DNA of 64,000 nucleotides from Gorsachius magnificus (Eukaryota; Chordata; Aves; Pelecaniformes; Ardeidae), in NCBI GenBank assembly GCA_034008185.1, contig CM067082.1, positions 54,581,586 to 54,645,585 of the forward strand, read 5' to 3'. The first letter of the stretch is position 1, and each line of letters opens with the position of its first letter. The notes below the pieces were generated by a model. The model was not told the origin of the DNA. It did not search any database and saw only the letters and a list, made by a program, of their open reading frames with translations. Made by a program: the position numbers and the translations under genes. Positions 63,829-64,000 of the stretch are shown here, one piece after another.

Positions 63829-64000
63829 ATTCCTGCCTTTGACAATTGTTGGACATATTTTCATACAGACACAGATAATGTCCTCTAATTCCACTTCAAG
63901 AGTCTATTCCTGTCAGTTAAACATTATCTAAAAGTCCCCATGGAGGTGTTCATTTAAAGCTTATGCTGGCACAGTTTTTTGCTCTTTTCTAGCCATCTGG

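Larger units (their letters stand above)
52325..64000 (-). other. DLGAP1: DLGAP1 intron upstream of exon a (partial)
   Basis: Intron sequence 5' of exon a in gene direction; its donor lies outside the window. No CR1 or LTR copy was recognised in these 11.7 kb, which makes it much poorer in young repeats than the next intron. Simple tracts occur: a T/C-rich stretch at about 54218-54259, an A run near 57670, a 21-base T run at 59948-59968 and a (TA)n patch near 61267. An ancient repeat relic lies near 63360 and a 21-bp tandem duplication at 63787. Apart from these I see nothing I can name. Short open frames here show no family resemblance or splice context. Confidence 0.85.

Noticed and set aside
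1..64000. CRISPR arrays, operons, tRNA or rRNA genes
   Set aside because: None seen; the DNA is a vertebrate nuclear intron region.

Overview
The window is nuclear DNA from a bird. The interspersed repeats are CR1 LINEs with the avian octamer tail (ATTCTRTG)n and solo LTRs of an endogenous retrovirus family with 5-bp target duplications, and there are no Alu, L1 or B elements. The LTR family looks like one I know mainly from neoavian birds, so a neoavian source is likely but not proven. The base composition is AT-rich and CpG-poor, as expected for a long intron.

Only one protein-coding gene is supported: the middle of DLGAP1 (SAPAP1/GKAP), a postsynaptic scaffold protein, transcribed from the minus strand. 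Three consecutive exons are visible, at 52324-52110, 21055-20878 and 17740-17500. Their splice sites and phases agree, and together they encode 211 residues plus one base. These exons carry all five R-x-x-S-Y-x-x-A repeats that bind the guanylate kinase domain of PSD-95-type proteins: two in the first exon, two in the second and one in the third. The N-terminal coding exon(s), the proline-rich part and the C-terminal GH1 domain must lie outside the window. Everything else here is intron, about 63.4 kb.

Layout in plus-strand order: 1-17499 is intron 3' of the last exon seen, with a small CpG-rich, TATA-containing element near 480-690 and a solo LTR at 9526-10109. Next come exon c (17500-17740), a 3.1-kb intron with a CCTAA array and a CR1 copy, and exon b (20878-21055). 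The 31-kb intron from 21056 to 52109 holds most of the repeats: a CR1 copy with an inverted 5' part, a CR1 copy nested inside another, two solo LTRs with perfect 5-bp duplications, a 51-base G run, an ancient CR1 copy and two candidate MIR-like relics. Exon a (52110-52324) follows, then 11.7 kb of repeat-poor upstream intron.

I found no new multi-gene system. The observations most worth checking are the exon b/exon c junction, which re-creates a strong donor site and could support recursive splicing of the synaptic scaffold message; the CpG/TATA element near 650; the 51-base G run; and the unusual CR1 insertion structures (twin-priming inversion, nesting, and an insertion made only of tail repeats).
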